NCBI RefSeq assembly: GCF_016862215.1 | Contig: NZ_BOMN01000001.1 | Location: 62,001-126,000 of the forward strand | DNA: 64,000 nt | Direction of reading: 5' to 3' | Source of the DNA: Winogradskya humida | Lineage (GTDB): Bacteria > Actinomycetota > Actinomycetes > Mycobacteriales > Micromonosporaceae | Shown here: piece after piece, positions 1 to 8,159 of the stretch | Numbering within the stretch: the stretch's first letter is position 1 | How the letters are laid out: each line of letters opens with the position of its first letter | The notes under the pieces: model-generated | Database searches by the model: none | Told to the model about the DNA's origin: nothing | What the model saw: only the letters and a program-made list of their open reading frames with translations | Position numbers and translations under genes: made by a program

Positions 1-508
1 ACATTGGCAAAACTACCATTGTCGATGACTTTGACCTTCGTTCCACCTCGGCACCGGCCCATGGCGGTGCGAGGCTCGGTTCAAGATCGAGCGTGCGCCT
101 CTCGCCCCGCCGTAATGCGAAAGTAGCCGAAACCTGGCCCAGCGTGCCCGAGTCATCGATTCCGGAAGCGAGCCGATAGGGACCCCACACCGCATCGTCC
201 ATCTGCTGCTGACCAGGGCTTCCCGCCAAACTCGATGTCGGTGGCTAATCACTGAGCCATTCCGCGTAAGGGCCTGCGTGCGGTCGGTAACCGCCCCCAT
301 CCTTACCGGTGTACGGAGTGACAGCCTGCTCCAAGCCGTAAACCACGACGTGCCGGGCTAGGTAATCGTCGCTTTCCCGAAATCCATCCCACGCTGCGCG
401 ACTATCCGATTACCCATCATCTGCTATTCACATCAATGTGATTCCTCTCAACCCGACAATGGCACACCTACCCTTCCGATCATAAAACTCCCTGAGAAGA
501 ATCAAGGT
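1..508. other. Non-coding or unassigned left edge
   Basis: I see no reading frame here with convincing actinobacterial codon character. Open frames on both strands are short and have no recognisable motifs. The only structured element is the inverted repeat at 428..441. The stretch could be the end of a degraded gene continuing to the left of the window. Confidence 0.5.
428..441. promoter_or_regulatory. Perfect inverted repeat, possible operator
   Basis: TCACAT-CA-ATGTGA is a perfect 6-bp inverted repeat with a 2-bp centre. It lies 67 bp before the start of the hypothetical gene at 509. Position and symmetry fit a dimeric regulator site, but no cognate regulator is evident nearby. Confidence 0.3.
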
Positions 509-874
509 ATGAAATTCGCTCAGCTGGAAATCTTTACGACCGTCGAACTGGCGTGGATGCGTGACCCGACACGACGCCGGAACTACTCCCCGGCAACCGA
601 AGCGTTCAGGCGTGAGCACAAGGTCCGGCGGGCTTTCGGAAAAGCACTAGGTCATGCCGCCCGGCTGCGCCGCGACTCTCCCGGAGCCCGGACACCGGAC
701 GGCAAGGTGATGTGGATCGAGGCCGCACGTGCGTTGTTCCGCGACGCGAACACCAGCAGGGCGCAGGCCGACGCCGCATACGAGCGTGACCGCAGGCGTG
801 CCGCCGGTGACCTGTTCGACTGGTCCCGGTTCATCAACCGATGGCGATACAAATACGGCATCGCCTGCTCATAA
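509..874 (+). CDS. Hypothetical basic protein, 121 aa
   Basis: A 121-residue basic protein of unknown function. The first half is rich in Arg/Lys (RDPTRRRNYSP, RREHKVRR). The C-terminal part reads as amphipathic helices and ends in an aromatic segment (FDWSRFINRWRYKYG). No signal peptide or membrane segment is visible. The start ATG follows a purine-rich stretch (GAGAAGAATCAAGG). The ordered third-position G/C and the lack of a better competing frame support it as a real gene. It stands alone between two gene-poor stretches, which could mean a residual accessory region. I recognise no family. Confidence 0.55.
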   Translation: MKFAQLEIFTTVELAWMRDPTRRRNYSPATEAFRREHKVRRAFGKALGHAARLRRDSPGARTPDGKVMWIEAARALFRDANTSRAQADAAYERDRRRAAGDLFDWSRFINRWRYKYGIACS

Positions 875-1787
875 AACGACACCCACAGTCTCCAGCAAAG
901 CCCACCGGGTCAGGGTCTACGAGAGAAACACTTCCTATCGCGGGACGCCCAAATGAGACCGAGATCAGCATCTCCCCCTAAACCCGAACACTGAGGTTTC
1001 CCGAGTGACAATATGAGTGCTCAGGGCGGTCGACTCTGCTGTCGCGGGTGGACACGCCCGAACCTGGTGTGACGCAACGAAAAACGCAGAACCCCGTTAG
1101 AAAGTGGACTTCTCACACAGCACCTCACACCAGGGTCCCGCCAGGGCCGGAACCCGTTCGCCGGGGCCGCACGAAAGCCTCACCCCGATCGCCGGCCGGG
1201 CTCCCGGCCCGAACTCGGCGCTGCACACCGCCAGGATGACCGGCAACCCCCACGTCACCAACGACGGCACCCTGATCGAGACAAACCGCCGCCACACCCC
1301 GACCCCGGGGGTGGATCTCCGATGCTCGAGAAAGCCACGACAACCACGGCGGGAACATGCAAGTCATCACCGCCCCGGACGGCCGGCCGGCCGCTCAGGA
1401 CCGCACCCATGGGCCATCAGCCGGATCGCCGCAGCCGCCCCTCGTGATCCAGCACATCGAACACGGCCGGACCACCCGAACAAACTTCGTCACACACCGT
1501 CAACGGCCGTTACTCGGAAGCCTCACTGCGTATCCGAACGGTGATTTCATCCAAACCCTGCAGCCGACCGGGCCGTCGAGAACAAGGGGCAGCATGATCC
1601 GATCACTGCCAGGATTACGGGGAACGGCAGAGATGGTGAAGTGCGGCGTGAGTTCCGCTCACGATCAGGGCCGGAATTCCTGTCACGGCACCCGTTATGC
1701 CACCGATCCACGACCACGCTTCCAATTTCACGGTCCACATCGTAGTGACCATGACGGCGGTCCTCAGTCAGTCCGGCGGCTGAAGGT
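875..1787. other. Long stretch without a supported gene
   Basis: About 0.9 kb between the hypothetical gene at 509 and the 3' end of the LysR gene. Several open frames cross it, but their translations are low-complexity Pro/Arg/Thr-rich sequence typical of non-coding high-G+C DNA, with no start signal or motif. It could hold decayed gene remnants. I see no tRNA, repeat or insertion sequence in it. Confidence 0.5.
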
Positions 1788-2624
1788 TCAGAGCCGGGTG
1801 GCTACCCGGACGAGGGTGGCGAGGGCGCGGGAGCGGCTGTGGGGTGGCCAGGCGATCACTGTGGTCACCGTGGGGGCGTCTTGGACGGGTATGGCGGTCA
1901 GGCCCTCGCGGAGGTTGGTGCGGCAGGATTCGGGGAGGACGACGCTGGTGCGGCCCAGTTCGATCAGCTGGAGGAGTTGCATCTGGTTGTGGATCTCCGC
2001 GCCGGGGCCTTCGGGGTAGGTGCCGTCGGGGCCGGGCCAGCGGGCCGGTGGGAGCTGCGGCAGGGATTTGACCTCTGCCAGCAGGACGTGCGGGCGGGTG
2101 GCGAGGGGATGGGAGGAGGGCAGGATCGCGATCTGGCCCTCGGTGCTCAGGACCTCGGTGTCGAAGCCGTCCGTCGCGTCGAACGGCTGGTGCAGCAATG
2201 CCACGTCGGCGCGGCCGTCGTGCAGGGGGCGGTCGGGCTGGGACTCGCAGAACAGCAGTTCGATGGCGACGGCGTCGGGCTCTGCGGCGTACGCGTCGAG
2301 CAGTTTTGCCAGCAGCTCACCGGAAGTGCCGGTCTTGAGCGAGAGCACCAGCGGGGGTTGATCTGTCGTGGCATGCCGGGCGCGTCGCTCGGCGGCGGTC
2401 AGCGCCCCGAGGATCGCGCGGCCCTCGGCCAGCAGGCCCGACCCGGCGGCGGTGAGGGTGACCTTGCGGCTGGTGCGGTTCAGCAGCTCGACGCCGAGGC
2501 GCTGCTCGAGCTGGGCGATCGTACGGGACAGCGGCGGCTGGGCGATCCCGAGCCGCTCGGCGGCCCGCCCGAAGTGCAACTCCTCGGCGACCGCCACGAA
2601 ATACCGCAACTCCCGGGTCTCCAT
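1788..2624 (-). CDS. LysR-family transcriptional regulator
   Basis: A 278-aa LysR-type regulator. The N-terminal winged helix-turn-helix spans residues 1-60 (LRYFVAVAEELHFGRAAERL, then QPPLSRTIAQLE and LLNRTSRKVTLTAAG). A substrate-binding domain follows from about residue 90. Length is slightly below the usual 290-310 aa. The gene is divergent from the short-chain dehydrogenase at 2720. The 95-bp spacer contains a T-N11-A inverted repeat, the classic LysR recognition form, so control of the dehydrogenase and autoregulation are likely (inference). The effector is unknown. Confidence 0.9.
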   Translation of the reverse strand: METRELRYFVAVAEELHFGRAAERLGIAQPPLSRTIAQLEQRLGVELLNRTSRKVTLTAAGSGLLAEGRAILGALTAAERRARHATTDQPPLVLSLKTGTSGELLAKLLDAYAAEPDAVAIELLFCESQPDRPLHDGRADVALLHQPFDATDGFDTEVLSTEGQIAILPSSHPLATRPHVLLAEVKSLPQLPPARWPGPDGTYPEGPGAEIHNQMQLLQLIELGRTSVVLPESCRTNLREGLTAIPVQDAPTVTTVIAWPPHSRSRALATLVRVATRL

Positions 2625-2645
2625 CCGCCCAGCCTACGACCCGAT

Positions 2646-2664
2646 CGATACCATAAGGGTATCG
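2646..2664. promoter_or_regulatory. Candidate LysR operator (T-N11-A)
   Basis: CGATACC-ATAAG-GGTATCG is a perfect 7-bp inverted repeat with a 5-bp centre, located between the divergent LysR and SDR genes. T2649 and A2661 are separated by exactly 11 bases, matching the LysR-family T-N11-A rule. It starts 22 bp upstream of the LysR start and ends 55 bp upstream of the SDR start. Confidence 0.6.
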
Positions 2665-2719
2665 GTGCGCGATCCGGACGGTGTTGGTTCCCGCCGGGTG
2701 CGCGACCACGATCGGTGAC

Positions 2720-3445
2720 ATGAGCGAGAAGACAATTGCGCTGGTCACCGGCGCGAACAAGGGCATCGGGTACGAGATCGCGGCCGGCCTCGGCGCACTG
2801 GGCCACACCGTCGGCGTGGGTGCTCGCAACGAACAGCGCCGCGAGGAAGCGGTGGCGAAACTGCGCGCGGCGGGCGTCGACGCGTTCGGCGTGCCCCTGG
2901 ACGTGACCGACGACGCGAGCGTGGCCGCCGCCGCCACACTGATCGACGAGCGAGCCGGACGTCTCGACGTACTGATCAACAACGCCGGCATCGCCGGGGC
3001 CTGGCCCGACGCACCCTCAACGGTCACGGCGGACAACATGCGTGCGGTCGTGGAGACCAACGTCATCGGCGTCGTGCGGGTGATCAACGCGATGCTGCCG
3101 TTGCTGCGCCGCTCGCAGCACCCGAGGATCGTCAACCAGTCCAGCCACCTGTCGTCACTCACCCTGCAGACGTCCCCGGACGTAGACTTCGGGCCGGGCA
3201 GCGGCGCTTACTCACCGTCGAAAACGTTCCTCAACGCGGTTTCCATTCAGTACGCGAAAGAGCTCAGGGACACCGCCATCAAAATCAACACGGCATGCCC
3301 GGGGTACGTGGCAACCGACCTCAACGGTTTCCGGGGCACCAGCACCGCCGCGGAGGGTGCTGTCGCCGCCATCCGGCTCGCCACCCTGCCGGACGACGGC
3401 CCGACCGGTGGCCTGTTCGACGACTCCGGCACTGTGCCGTGGTGA
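2720..3445 (+). CDS. Short-chain dehydrogenase/reductase (SDR)
   Basis: A 241-aa classical SDR oxidoreductase, cytosolic and NAD(P)H-dependent. The cofactor motif TGANKGIG is at residues 10-17, NNAG is near residue 87, and the catalytic YSPSK (YxxxK) with an upstream Ser follows around residue 150. I take the ATG at 2720 (MSEKTIALVTG) because the frame upstream of it does not look coding. The gene is divergent from the LysR gene and overlaps the next gene by GTGA, suggesting translational coupling. The short-chain substrate cannot be read from the sequence; carbonyl reductases of this kind are broad. Confidence 0.88.
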   Translation: MSEKTIALVTGANKGIGYEIAAGLGALGHTVGVGARNEQRREEAVAKLRAAGVDAFGVPLDVTDDASVAAAATLIDERAGRLDVLINNAGIAGAWPDAPSTVTADNMRAVVETNVIGVVRVINAMLPLLRRSQHPRIVNQSSHLSSLTLQTSPDVDFGPGSGAYSPSKTFLNAVSIQYAKELRDTAIKINTACPGYVATDLNGFRGTSTAAEGAVAAIRLATLPDDGPTGGLFDDSGTVPW

Positions 3446-3810
3446 CGTGGACTGCGGATGAGGTGGGGCTCATCGGTGCTGCTGGGGAGCTGGAGATCGC
3501 TGTCCGGCGTACCGATGGAAGCTTGCGGCGGTGGGTGCCGATCTGGGTGGTGTGCGTCGGGCCTCAGGTGTATGTCCGTAGCTGGTATCGGCGGGACACC
3601 GGGTGGTTCGGGCAGGTGCTGAGATCGCTGCAGGCTGCGATCCGCGTCCCGGGCCTGCAGGCCGACGTTGCTGTCTCGGATGTCGGCGTCTCGATGCGTG
3701 CGGAGGTCGATGCCGCCTACCGCAACAAATATGGTCCCGCGGGCGCGGAGTCGATGGTGACTGAATCGGCAGCTGCGACGACTCTGCGGCTGAGCCGGGT
3801 CGCGTTGTAG
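3442..3810 (+). CDS. DUF2255 family protein
   Basis: A 122-aa protein starting at GTG 3442, which overlaps the SDR stop codon (GTGA). The opening MTWTADEVGLIGAAGELEIA and the later VPIWVVCVGPQVYVRSW match the general pattern of DUF2255, a small beta-rich family common in actinobacteria and often cotranscribed with oxidoreductases. No signal peptide or catalytic motif is apparent. The overlap makes it the second gene of an SDR operon, so it may act on the same substrate or bind a ligand; this is inference. Confidence 0.75.
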   Translation: MTWTADEVGLIGAAGELEIAVRRTDGSLRRWVPIWVVCVGPQVYVRSWYRRDTGWFGQVLRSLQAAIRVPGLQADVAVSDVGVSMRAEVDAAYRNKYGPAGAESMVTESAAATTLRLSRVAL

Positions 3811-3820
3811 GGTCCGCGTC

Positions 3821-4129
3821 GTGGATCTCGTGACTGGCCTCAGCTCCCTCGAAACCCGGGCCGACGCCTGGCGCGTCGACCAGGTCCTGTGGGACACCGT
3901 CGAGAATGGCCCCCTCAGCGACGGCCGCGACGAGGAAGACGACGAGTCGTTCCCGGAACTGACGCCCGTGCCGTTCCCGCATTACCCGGGCGATTACGCC
4001 GCCCAGTGGTACGCCGGCGAGGACGTCATCCTGCGCCACTATCCGAGCTGGATCGCCGTCGCCGCCCGTACCCCATCGGCACTCGACGCATTCCGCGAGG
4101 CGCACGGCGGAGACTGGGTCAATGAATGA
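3821..4129 (+). CDS. Hypothetical acidic protein, 102 aa
   Basis: A 102-aa protein, strongly acidic in its middle (GRDEEDDESFPEL), with many aromatic residues afterwards (YPGDYAAQWYAGEDV). No family recognised; no signal or membrane segment. The GTG at 3821 is the first start, and a second in-frame GTG lies at 3830. It follows the DUF2255 gene by 10 bases and overlaps the GNAT gene by 8 bases, so it is probably part of one transcript. The tight overlap with a real downstream gene is the main support. Confidence 0.55.
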   Translation: MDLVTGLSSLETRADAWRVDQVLWDTVENGPLSDGRDEEDDESFPELTPVPFPHYPGDYAAQWYAGEDVILRHYPSWIAVAARTPSALDAFREAHGGDWVNE

Positions 4130-4550
4130 TTTGGTGGTACGCCTCGGCGGAATTGCGGACGTAATGGCGCTCGCTTCGCTGCGGGACATCCCAGCGGACA
4201 ACCTCGCGGCATTCACCGACTGGATGACCGCCCACGCGGCGACACATCTGCCGTTCATCGCCGAGGTCGACGGTCAGGTCATCGGCTCCGCGTGGCTGCA
4301 CGTGGCGGAGCGCGTACCCGGCGAACACTCCCTCACCCGCCTCTACGGCGACATCCAGTCGGTGATGGTCCGCGCCGAATTCCGCAATCGGGGCGTCGGA
4401 TCCGCGCTGATGGCCGCGATCCTGACCGAGGCCCGCACCCGGAACCTGCTGCACGTAATTGTCCACTCGGGCCGCCGCGCGGTCGACTTCTACATCCGCA
4501 ACGGCTTCACCCACCATCGCCAACTCCTGCTCTGGGAACCCACCGCCTGA
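4122..4550 (+). CDS. GNAT family N-acetyltransferase
   Basis: A 142-aa acetyl-CoA-dependent GNAT acetyltransferase. Motif A, which binds the CoA pyrophosphate, is visible as RNRGVGSALM near residue 90. The preceding IQSVMVRAEF is the beta-4 strand, and VDFYIRNGF near the C terminus is the usual motif B tyrosine region. The start overlaps the previous gene (ATGAATGA). It could acetylate a small molecule or a protein; substrate not predictable. Confidence 0.85.
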   Translation: MNDLVVRLGGIADVMALASLRDIPADNLAAFTDWMTAHAATHLPFIAEVDGQVIGSAWLHVAERVPGEHSLTRLYGDIQSVMVRAEFRNRGVGSALMAAILTEARTRNLLHVIVHSGRRAVDFYIRNGFTHHRQLLLWEPTA

Positions 4551-4648
4551 CATTTGAGCAGGCTGGCAGTACCTGCTTGCGCTGCGAGCCACGGCCGTCG
4601 TGCGGTCGATGAGCGTGCCGGTCGGCACCAGATGTCCGAAGCAAGAAG

Positions 4649-4669
4649 TTCTGGTTTGAGAATTTCTTG
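4649..4669. promoter_or_regulatory. Candidate MarR operator, copy 1
   Basis: A 21-bp element upstream of the marR-like gene that matches the element at 5282..5302 at 18 of 21 positions. It carries TTCT-N6-AGAA and the palindrome AGAA-T-TTCT (4659..4667). A further AGAA-G-TTCT sits at 4644..4652, giving two palindromes 15 bp apart. A GATAAT at 4673..4678 could be the -10 box of the marR promoter. Confidence 0.55.
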
Positions 4670-4755
4670 GATGATAATGTTTATCGAGGACAACGCCAGC
4701 GTGACCACTGCCGGCGGAATCCAGCGCCGACAGTGGTTCGAGTTTGGAGATCGTT

Positions 4756-5229
4756 ATGACGGTTGGTGACACAGAACCATCAGGGCCCCGACCTTCCATC
4801 GATTCCGAGCTCACCTGGCTGCTGCACCGGGCAGCTCAGCACATGAACAATGCCACCGGCGACCAGGCCCAGAAACACGGACTCACGCTGCGCGAATACA
4901 TCGTGCTGAGCGCACTCGACAAGGCCCCCGGCCTCACTCAGGGAGAGCTCGGTAAGACTCTGAGCCTGGACAAGACCACCTTGATGAGCCAGCTCGACCG
5001 GCTCGAGCACAAGGGCCTGGTGGTTCGCCGCAGCGCCCCCGGTGACCGCCGTCTTCGTATCCCGGAGATCACCGAGAGCGGCGCAGTCCTTCGCGCCACG
5101 GTCGCGGAGGCCAGCGCCGCCGTCGAGGCCTCGGTGCTCGACGGTTTCAGCCGGGACAACGTCGCGTCGCTGCGCCAGATGCTCTTCGCCATCATCGGTG
5201 ACAGCGAAGACCGAGGTTCCTGCTTATAA
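4756..5229 (+). CDS. MarR-family transcriptional regulator
   Basis: A 157-aa MarR winged-helix repressor. The DNA-recognition helix region reads LTQGELGKTLSLDKTTLMSQ (about residues 60-79) and the wing is APGDRRLRI. The ATG at 4756 is preceded by GGAG at a good distance; an upstream TTG at 4744 is less likely. The gene is followed by a metallo-beta-lactamase-fold hydrolase and a carboxymuconolactone-decarboxylase-like gene. A nearly identical palindromic element lies before both marR and the hydrolase gene, so autoregulation and control of the two enzymes is the likely arrangement. Confidence 0.9.
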   Translation: MTVGDTEPSGPRPSIDSELTWLLHRAAQHMNNATGDQAQKHGLTLREYIVLSALDKAPGLTQGELGKTLSLDKTTLMSQLDRLEHKGLVVRRSAPGDRRLRIPEITESGAVLRATVAEASAAVEASVLDGFSRDNVASLRQMLFAIIGDSEDRGSCL

Positions 5230-5281
5230 CGACCTCGGGGTCAGCACCACCCCACCTTCGCGTACGAGGCGGTCAATATTA

Positions 5282-5302
5282 TTCTCGGTTGAGAACTTCT
5301 TG
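5282..5302. promoter_or_regulatory. Candidate MarR operator, copy 2
   Basis: The second copy of the 21-bp element (18/21 identical to 4649..4669). It contains TTCTC-N4-GAGAA and AGAA-C-TTCT. It overlaps the predicted -35 hexamer of the hydrolase promoter, which is where a repressor would block RNA polymerase. Confidence 0.6.
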
Positions 5303-5328
5303 TCTCAGACATTCTCGACTCGTACTAT
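5300..5328 (+). promoter_or_regulatory. Predicted housekeeping-type promoter of the hydrolase gene
   Basis: TTGTCT (5300..5305) and TACTAT (5323..5328) are separated by 17 bases. The ATG of the hydrolase is 7 bases after the -10 box and no Shine-Dalgarno sequence precedes it, so transcription probably starts at the A of the ATG and gives a leaderless mRNA, a frequent arrangement in actinobacteria. Confidence 0.6.
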
Positions 5329-5334
5329 ATTGGC

Positions 5335-6273
5335 ATGCCTTTGCTAACCGAGCCCAACCCGTGGTCACGGCCGTTGCCCGAGGCCTCCCCACCGGCGGAC
5401 CTGGCCATCTACCACCTGCCAACCGGCACTTACACGACTCGCGCGGCCCTGGCCTTCAAAGGCGGGTCGTTCAGCGACAAACGGCAATTCGCCTCGTCAG
5501 CCGTGTTGGTGCAACACCCCGACGGTGATCTGCTGATCGATGCGGGCTTCGGCACCAACGTCGCCGCGCACATCGCGATGCTGCCCCGGTTCGTACGCGC
5601 CCCTCACCAAACGGGTCTGACGGTCAGCAGTCAGCTGGACGCCATCGGCTACGACCGCCGCCGGCTGCGCGGTGTGCTGCCGACCCACTCGCACTGGGAC
5701 CACGTCAGCGGCCTCGACAGCCTGCACGGCACGCCCATCTGGATGAACGCGAACGAACGTGAGTACGCGGCCGAAGATCCGGACGGCAAGGTCTACCGCA
5801 GCGTGTCCCAGGGGCACGACATCCACGAGTACGGGTTCGACCACCAGCCCTACCTGGGCTTCGCGTCAAGCTACGACGTGTACGGCGACGGCTCGGTCGT
5901 CATCGCCCTCGCCGGTGGCCACACCACCGGCTCGGTCATCGTCTTCGTCACCCTGCCCACCGCAAAGAGGTACGCCTTCATCGGCGACCTCACCTGGCAG
6001 ATCGACGGAATCCGCCGTCGTGTCGAACGGCCCTGGCTGCTGAGCAAACTCGCCGACAGTGACCCCGAACAGCTCCGGCAAGGCCTTCGACGCATGATCG
6101 CCGTCGAAGGGCACATGCAGATCGTCCCCGCCCACGACCTCAACTCCTACCAGGGAATCCCACTGCTGTCCGCGCGGGCGGCCGGAAAGCCCGACCAGGA
6201 CCGGACCGCGCCGACGGATCCACCCGTCAGCACCGGAGCCGACACTCCACCCACCACCACGACAGGAAAATGA
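5335..6273 (+). CDS. MBL-fold metallohydrolase
   Basis: A 312-aa metallo-beta-lactamase-fold hydrolase. The dinuclear zinc motif is THSHWDHVSG (HxHxDH) near residue 120, with further ligands expected at AGGHTTGS (about residue 200), the GD of FIGDLTW (about 220) and PAHD (about 266). The overall plan resembles lactonases (AttM/AiiA-like) and other MBL esterases. The last 30 residues are a Pro/Thr-rich tail. The ATG is 7 nt from a -10 box with no RBS, so a leaderless start is likely. The next gene follows after 4 bases. A substrate such as a lactone is possible but unproven. Confidence 0.85.
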   Translation: MPLLTEPNPWSRPLPEASPPADLAIYHLPTGTYTTRAALAFKGGSFSDKRQFASSAVLVQHPDGDLLIDAGFGTNVAAHIAMLPRFVRAPHQTGLTVSSQLDAIGYDRRRLRGVLPTHSHWDHVSGLDSLHGTPIWMNANEREYAAEDPDGKVYRSVSQGHDIHEYGFDHQPYLGFASSYDVYGDGSVVIALAGGHTTGSVIVFVTLPTAKRYAFIGDLTWQIDGIRRRVERPWLLSKLADSDPEQLRQGLRRMIAVEGHMQIVPAHDLNSYQGIPLLSARAAGKPDQDRTAPTDPPVSTGADTPPTTTTGK

Positions 6274-6277
6274 CCAC

Positions 6278-6679
6278 ATGCCAACCATTCCCGGGTACGA
6301 GATGAGCGCTCGCGCCACCGCCGGACGTGAGGTCTACGCCCGCAACCTCGGCCTGGTTCCCACCGAAGCCGAACGCGTCATGACCGAACATGCCGGCGCC
6401 GCGTACACACAGGAAGCGTTCGAAGCCGCCGGAGGCCCCGGCTGGCAGGGCCAGAACCTGACCGACCGTGACCGCAGCATCGCCGTCATCACCGCGCTCG
6501 TCGCCCAGAACGTCACCGACCAACGCCTGTCCACGTACCTCACCCTGGCTCGCCGCACCGGCCTGGACGAGCAGGCCCTCACCGAGTTGATGGTGCTGCT
6601 CACCGCCTACCTCGGACAGCCCTACACCTCCTTGGCGATGGAGGCTGTACGCCGCTCGGCCGATGCGGCCCCTCAGTAA
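6278..6679 (+). CDS. Carboxymuconolactone decarboxylase-like protein
   Basis: A 133-aa all-helical protein of the carboxymuconolactone decarboxylase/AhpD-like superfamily (RDRSIAVITALVAQN core, then LTELMVLLTAYLGQP). It contains no cysteine, so it cannot be an AhpD-type disulfide reductase. It belongs with the gamma-carboxymuconolactone decarboxylase-like branch. A purine-rich AGGAAAATGACC precedes the ATG. Its position immediately after the MBL hydrolase and under the MarR-type operator suggests the two enzymes act in one pathway, for example on a lactone or ring-cleavage product (inference). Confidence 0.8.
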   Translation: MPTIPGYEMSARATAGREVYARNLGLVPTEAERVMTEHAGAAYTQEAFEAAGGPGWQGQNLTDRDRSIAVITALVAQNVTDQRLSTYLTLARRTGLDEQALTELMVLLTAYLGQPYTSLAMEAVRRSADAAPQ

Positions 6680-6916
6680 GCGACAAGCCGACCCACGAAA
6701 CAACCCGCCTGCCCACGCCACTGCCAGACCGAGGCCGAACAGCAGATCGGCGTGGCGTACGCGACGTTCGACGCCCCGCCGTTCCCCAACGGTTTGGATT
6801 AGCGTCGAAGCCGAGCCGCTCTTGCTTCGATCGTGGATTCCGTTGCTGTTGGGCGCAATCACGCCGGCAGTTCAGGCACTGCGACCGGATGACGAGAGCG
6901 TTGGTATCTTGCCGCG

Positions 6917-8113
6917 ATGCAACCCGATGAGCTGCGGCAACCCGATGACCTTCGGCGGTCCGCGACCGCATATGCACGCGGTGAGGTGGCCCGTGGGCTC
7001 ATGACGTGCGGGATGATCGTGTCCGGGACGGTGGAGTACCTGGACGATCAGGGCGAGGCCGCCGAGTTGTACGCGCTGGCCTGGGAGATTGTGCCGCGTG
7101 AGCTCGCCGCGCACCTCGAGGCGCAGGCGGGGTGGGCTGCGCGGACCGATAGCGACCGGCTCACCGATGCGTTCCGGGTGCTTGATGTGGCGGGGATCGT
7201 GGCGCGGGAGGATTTTGCGTGCTGCGGGTCGTGTGGGCACAGCGAGATCGGCGACGAGGTCGGCAAAGGGCAGCGGGCGCGTGGGTACGTCTTCTATCAC
7301 GGGCAGGATGCCGAACGGGCTGCTCGGGGCGGGAGTTTGTGGTTGGCGTACGGGGCCTTCGGCGGGGAGGTCGGTGACGCTGAGGTCGGCGGGGAGATTG
7401 TGGCCGCCCTGCGCGGTGAAGGGCTGGAGGTTGACTGGACGGACGATGCCGACCAGCGCATTCACGTTCGGCTGCGGTGGGCGAAGCGTCGGCATGGGCG
7501 GATGGCGGCGTTTCCGGAGAGTGCGGGCTCCGGCCGTACCGTGGAAATGCGGTTTGTTCCTGATCGGCAGTTGGTCTTTCCGCCGATGTCGGTGGGCGCG
7601 CTCGCCGCGCTTGAGCTTCCCTGGCTGCCCGAGGACACGAGCGTGCGGGTCGACGACGGCGAGCAGACGGTGACGATCCGGCGGGAGAAGCACCGTTTGA
7701 TCAGCGACGACGGCCGGGAAGCGGGCCGCTTCGAGGGATTGCGGCTGTTCGGCGCGGGCGGTGGGGGCGAAATTCCTGACGAGCCGGGGCTGATCGAGGT
7801 CACCTATCAGAGCATGCCGAACGGGCCGTGGCAGAGTGCCGGGCGGCCGATGAGCCTGCCCGAAATTCTTGACGTCGTGCGGCGGCTGCCCACCCGGACA
7901 GGTTCGTGGCTGTGCGCCGTGCATGAGAACGGCATCGTGCAACTGTGGTGGGAGAACGGAAAGCTGTGGCTGGAGGCGCCGCTCGCGGCTGAGTCCGCTT
8001 CGATCGGCAAGTACGCCGGCCTCGACGAGGCCGAGCTCATGCTCACGATCCTGGCCACCGAGCACCGCATCGCGCTCCGCGAACTGGACGGCGTGACCAC
8101 CAAGCCCTGGTGA
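6917..8113 (+). CDS. DUF6891-type protein
   Basis: A 398-aa cytosolic protein without signal peptide. The N-terminal half carries a cysteine cluster (ACCGSCGHSE, about residues 101-110), followed by RARGYVFYHGQDAE and a predicted beta strand LWLAYGAF, the pattern I associate with DUF6891 of actinobacteria. The C-terminal half has beta-rich segments (LCAVHENGIVQLWWENGKLWLE) and may be an immunity-like domain. Nothing in it shows enzymatic function. No clear RBS precedes the ATG. It ends at a strong hairpin and converges with a pseudogene. Confidence 0.7.
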   Translation: MQPDELRQPDDLRRSATAYARGEVARGLMTCGMIVSGTVEYLDDQGEAAELYALAWEIVPRELAAHLEAQAGWAARTDSDRLTDAFRVLDVAGIVAREDFACCGSCGHSEIGDEVGKGQRARGYVFYHGQDAERAARGGSLWLAYGAFGGEVGDAEVGGEIVAALRGEGLEVDWTDDADQRIHVRLRWAKRRHGRMAAFPESAGSGRTVEMRFVPDRQLVFPPMSVGALAALELPWLPEDTSVRVDDGEQTVTIRREKHRLISDDGREAGRFEGLRLFGAGGGGEIPDEPGLIEVTYQSMPNGPWQSAGRPMSLPEILDVVRRLPTRTGSWLCAVHENGIVQLWWENGKLWLEAPLAAESASIGKYAGLDEAELMLTILATEHRIALRELDGVTTKPW

Positions 8114-8119
8114 GGACCG

Positions 8120-8150
8120 GGCCCGGCGCGCGGATGGTGTGCGCCGGGCC
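8120..8150. terminator. Bidirectional hairpin terminator
   Basis: GGCCCGGCGC (8120..8129) and GCGCCGGGCC (8141..8150) form a perfect 10-bp stem with an 11-nt loop, just after the stop codon at 8113. There is no U-tract, as is common for actinobacterial terminators. Confidence 0.65.
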
Positions 8151-8159
8151 GAACGGTTC

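Noticed and set aside
1104-2019. Long open frames on the plus strand between the hypothetical gene and LysR
   Set aside because: Pro/Arg/Thr-rich low-complexity translations without start signals or motifs; partly antisense to the LysR gene.
1839-2723. 294-aa plus-strand frame antisense to LysR
   Set aside because: Gly/Asp/Ala/Arg repetitive translation typical of the antisense shadow of a high-G+C gene; the LysR frame has clear motifs.
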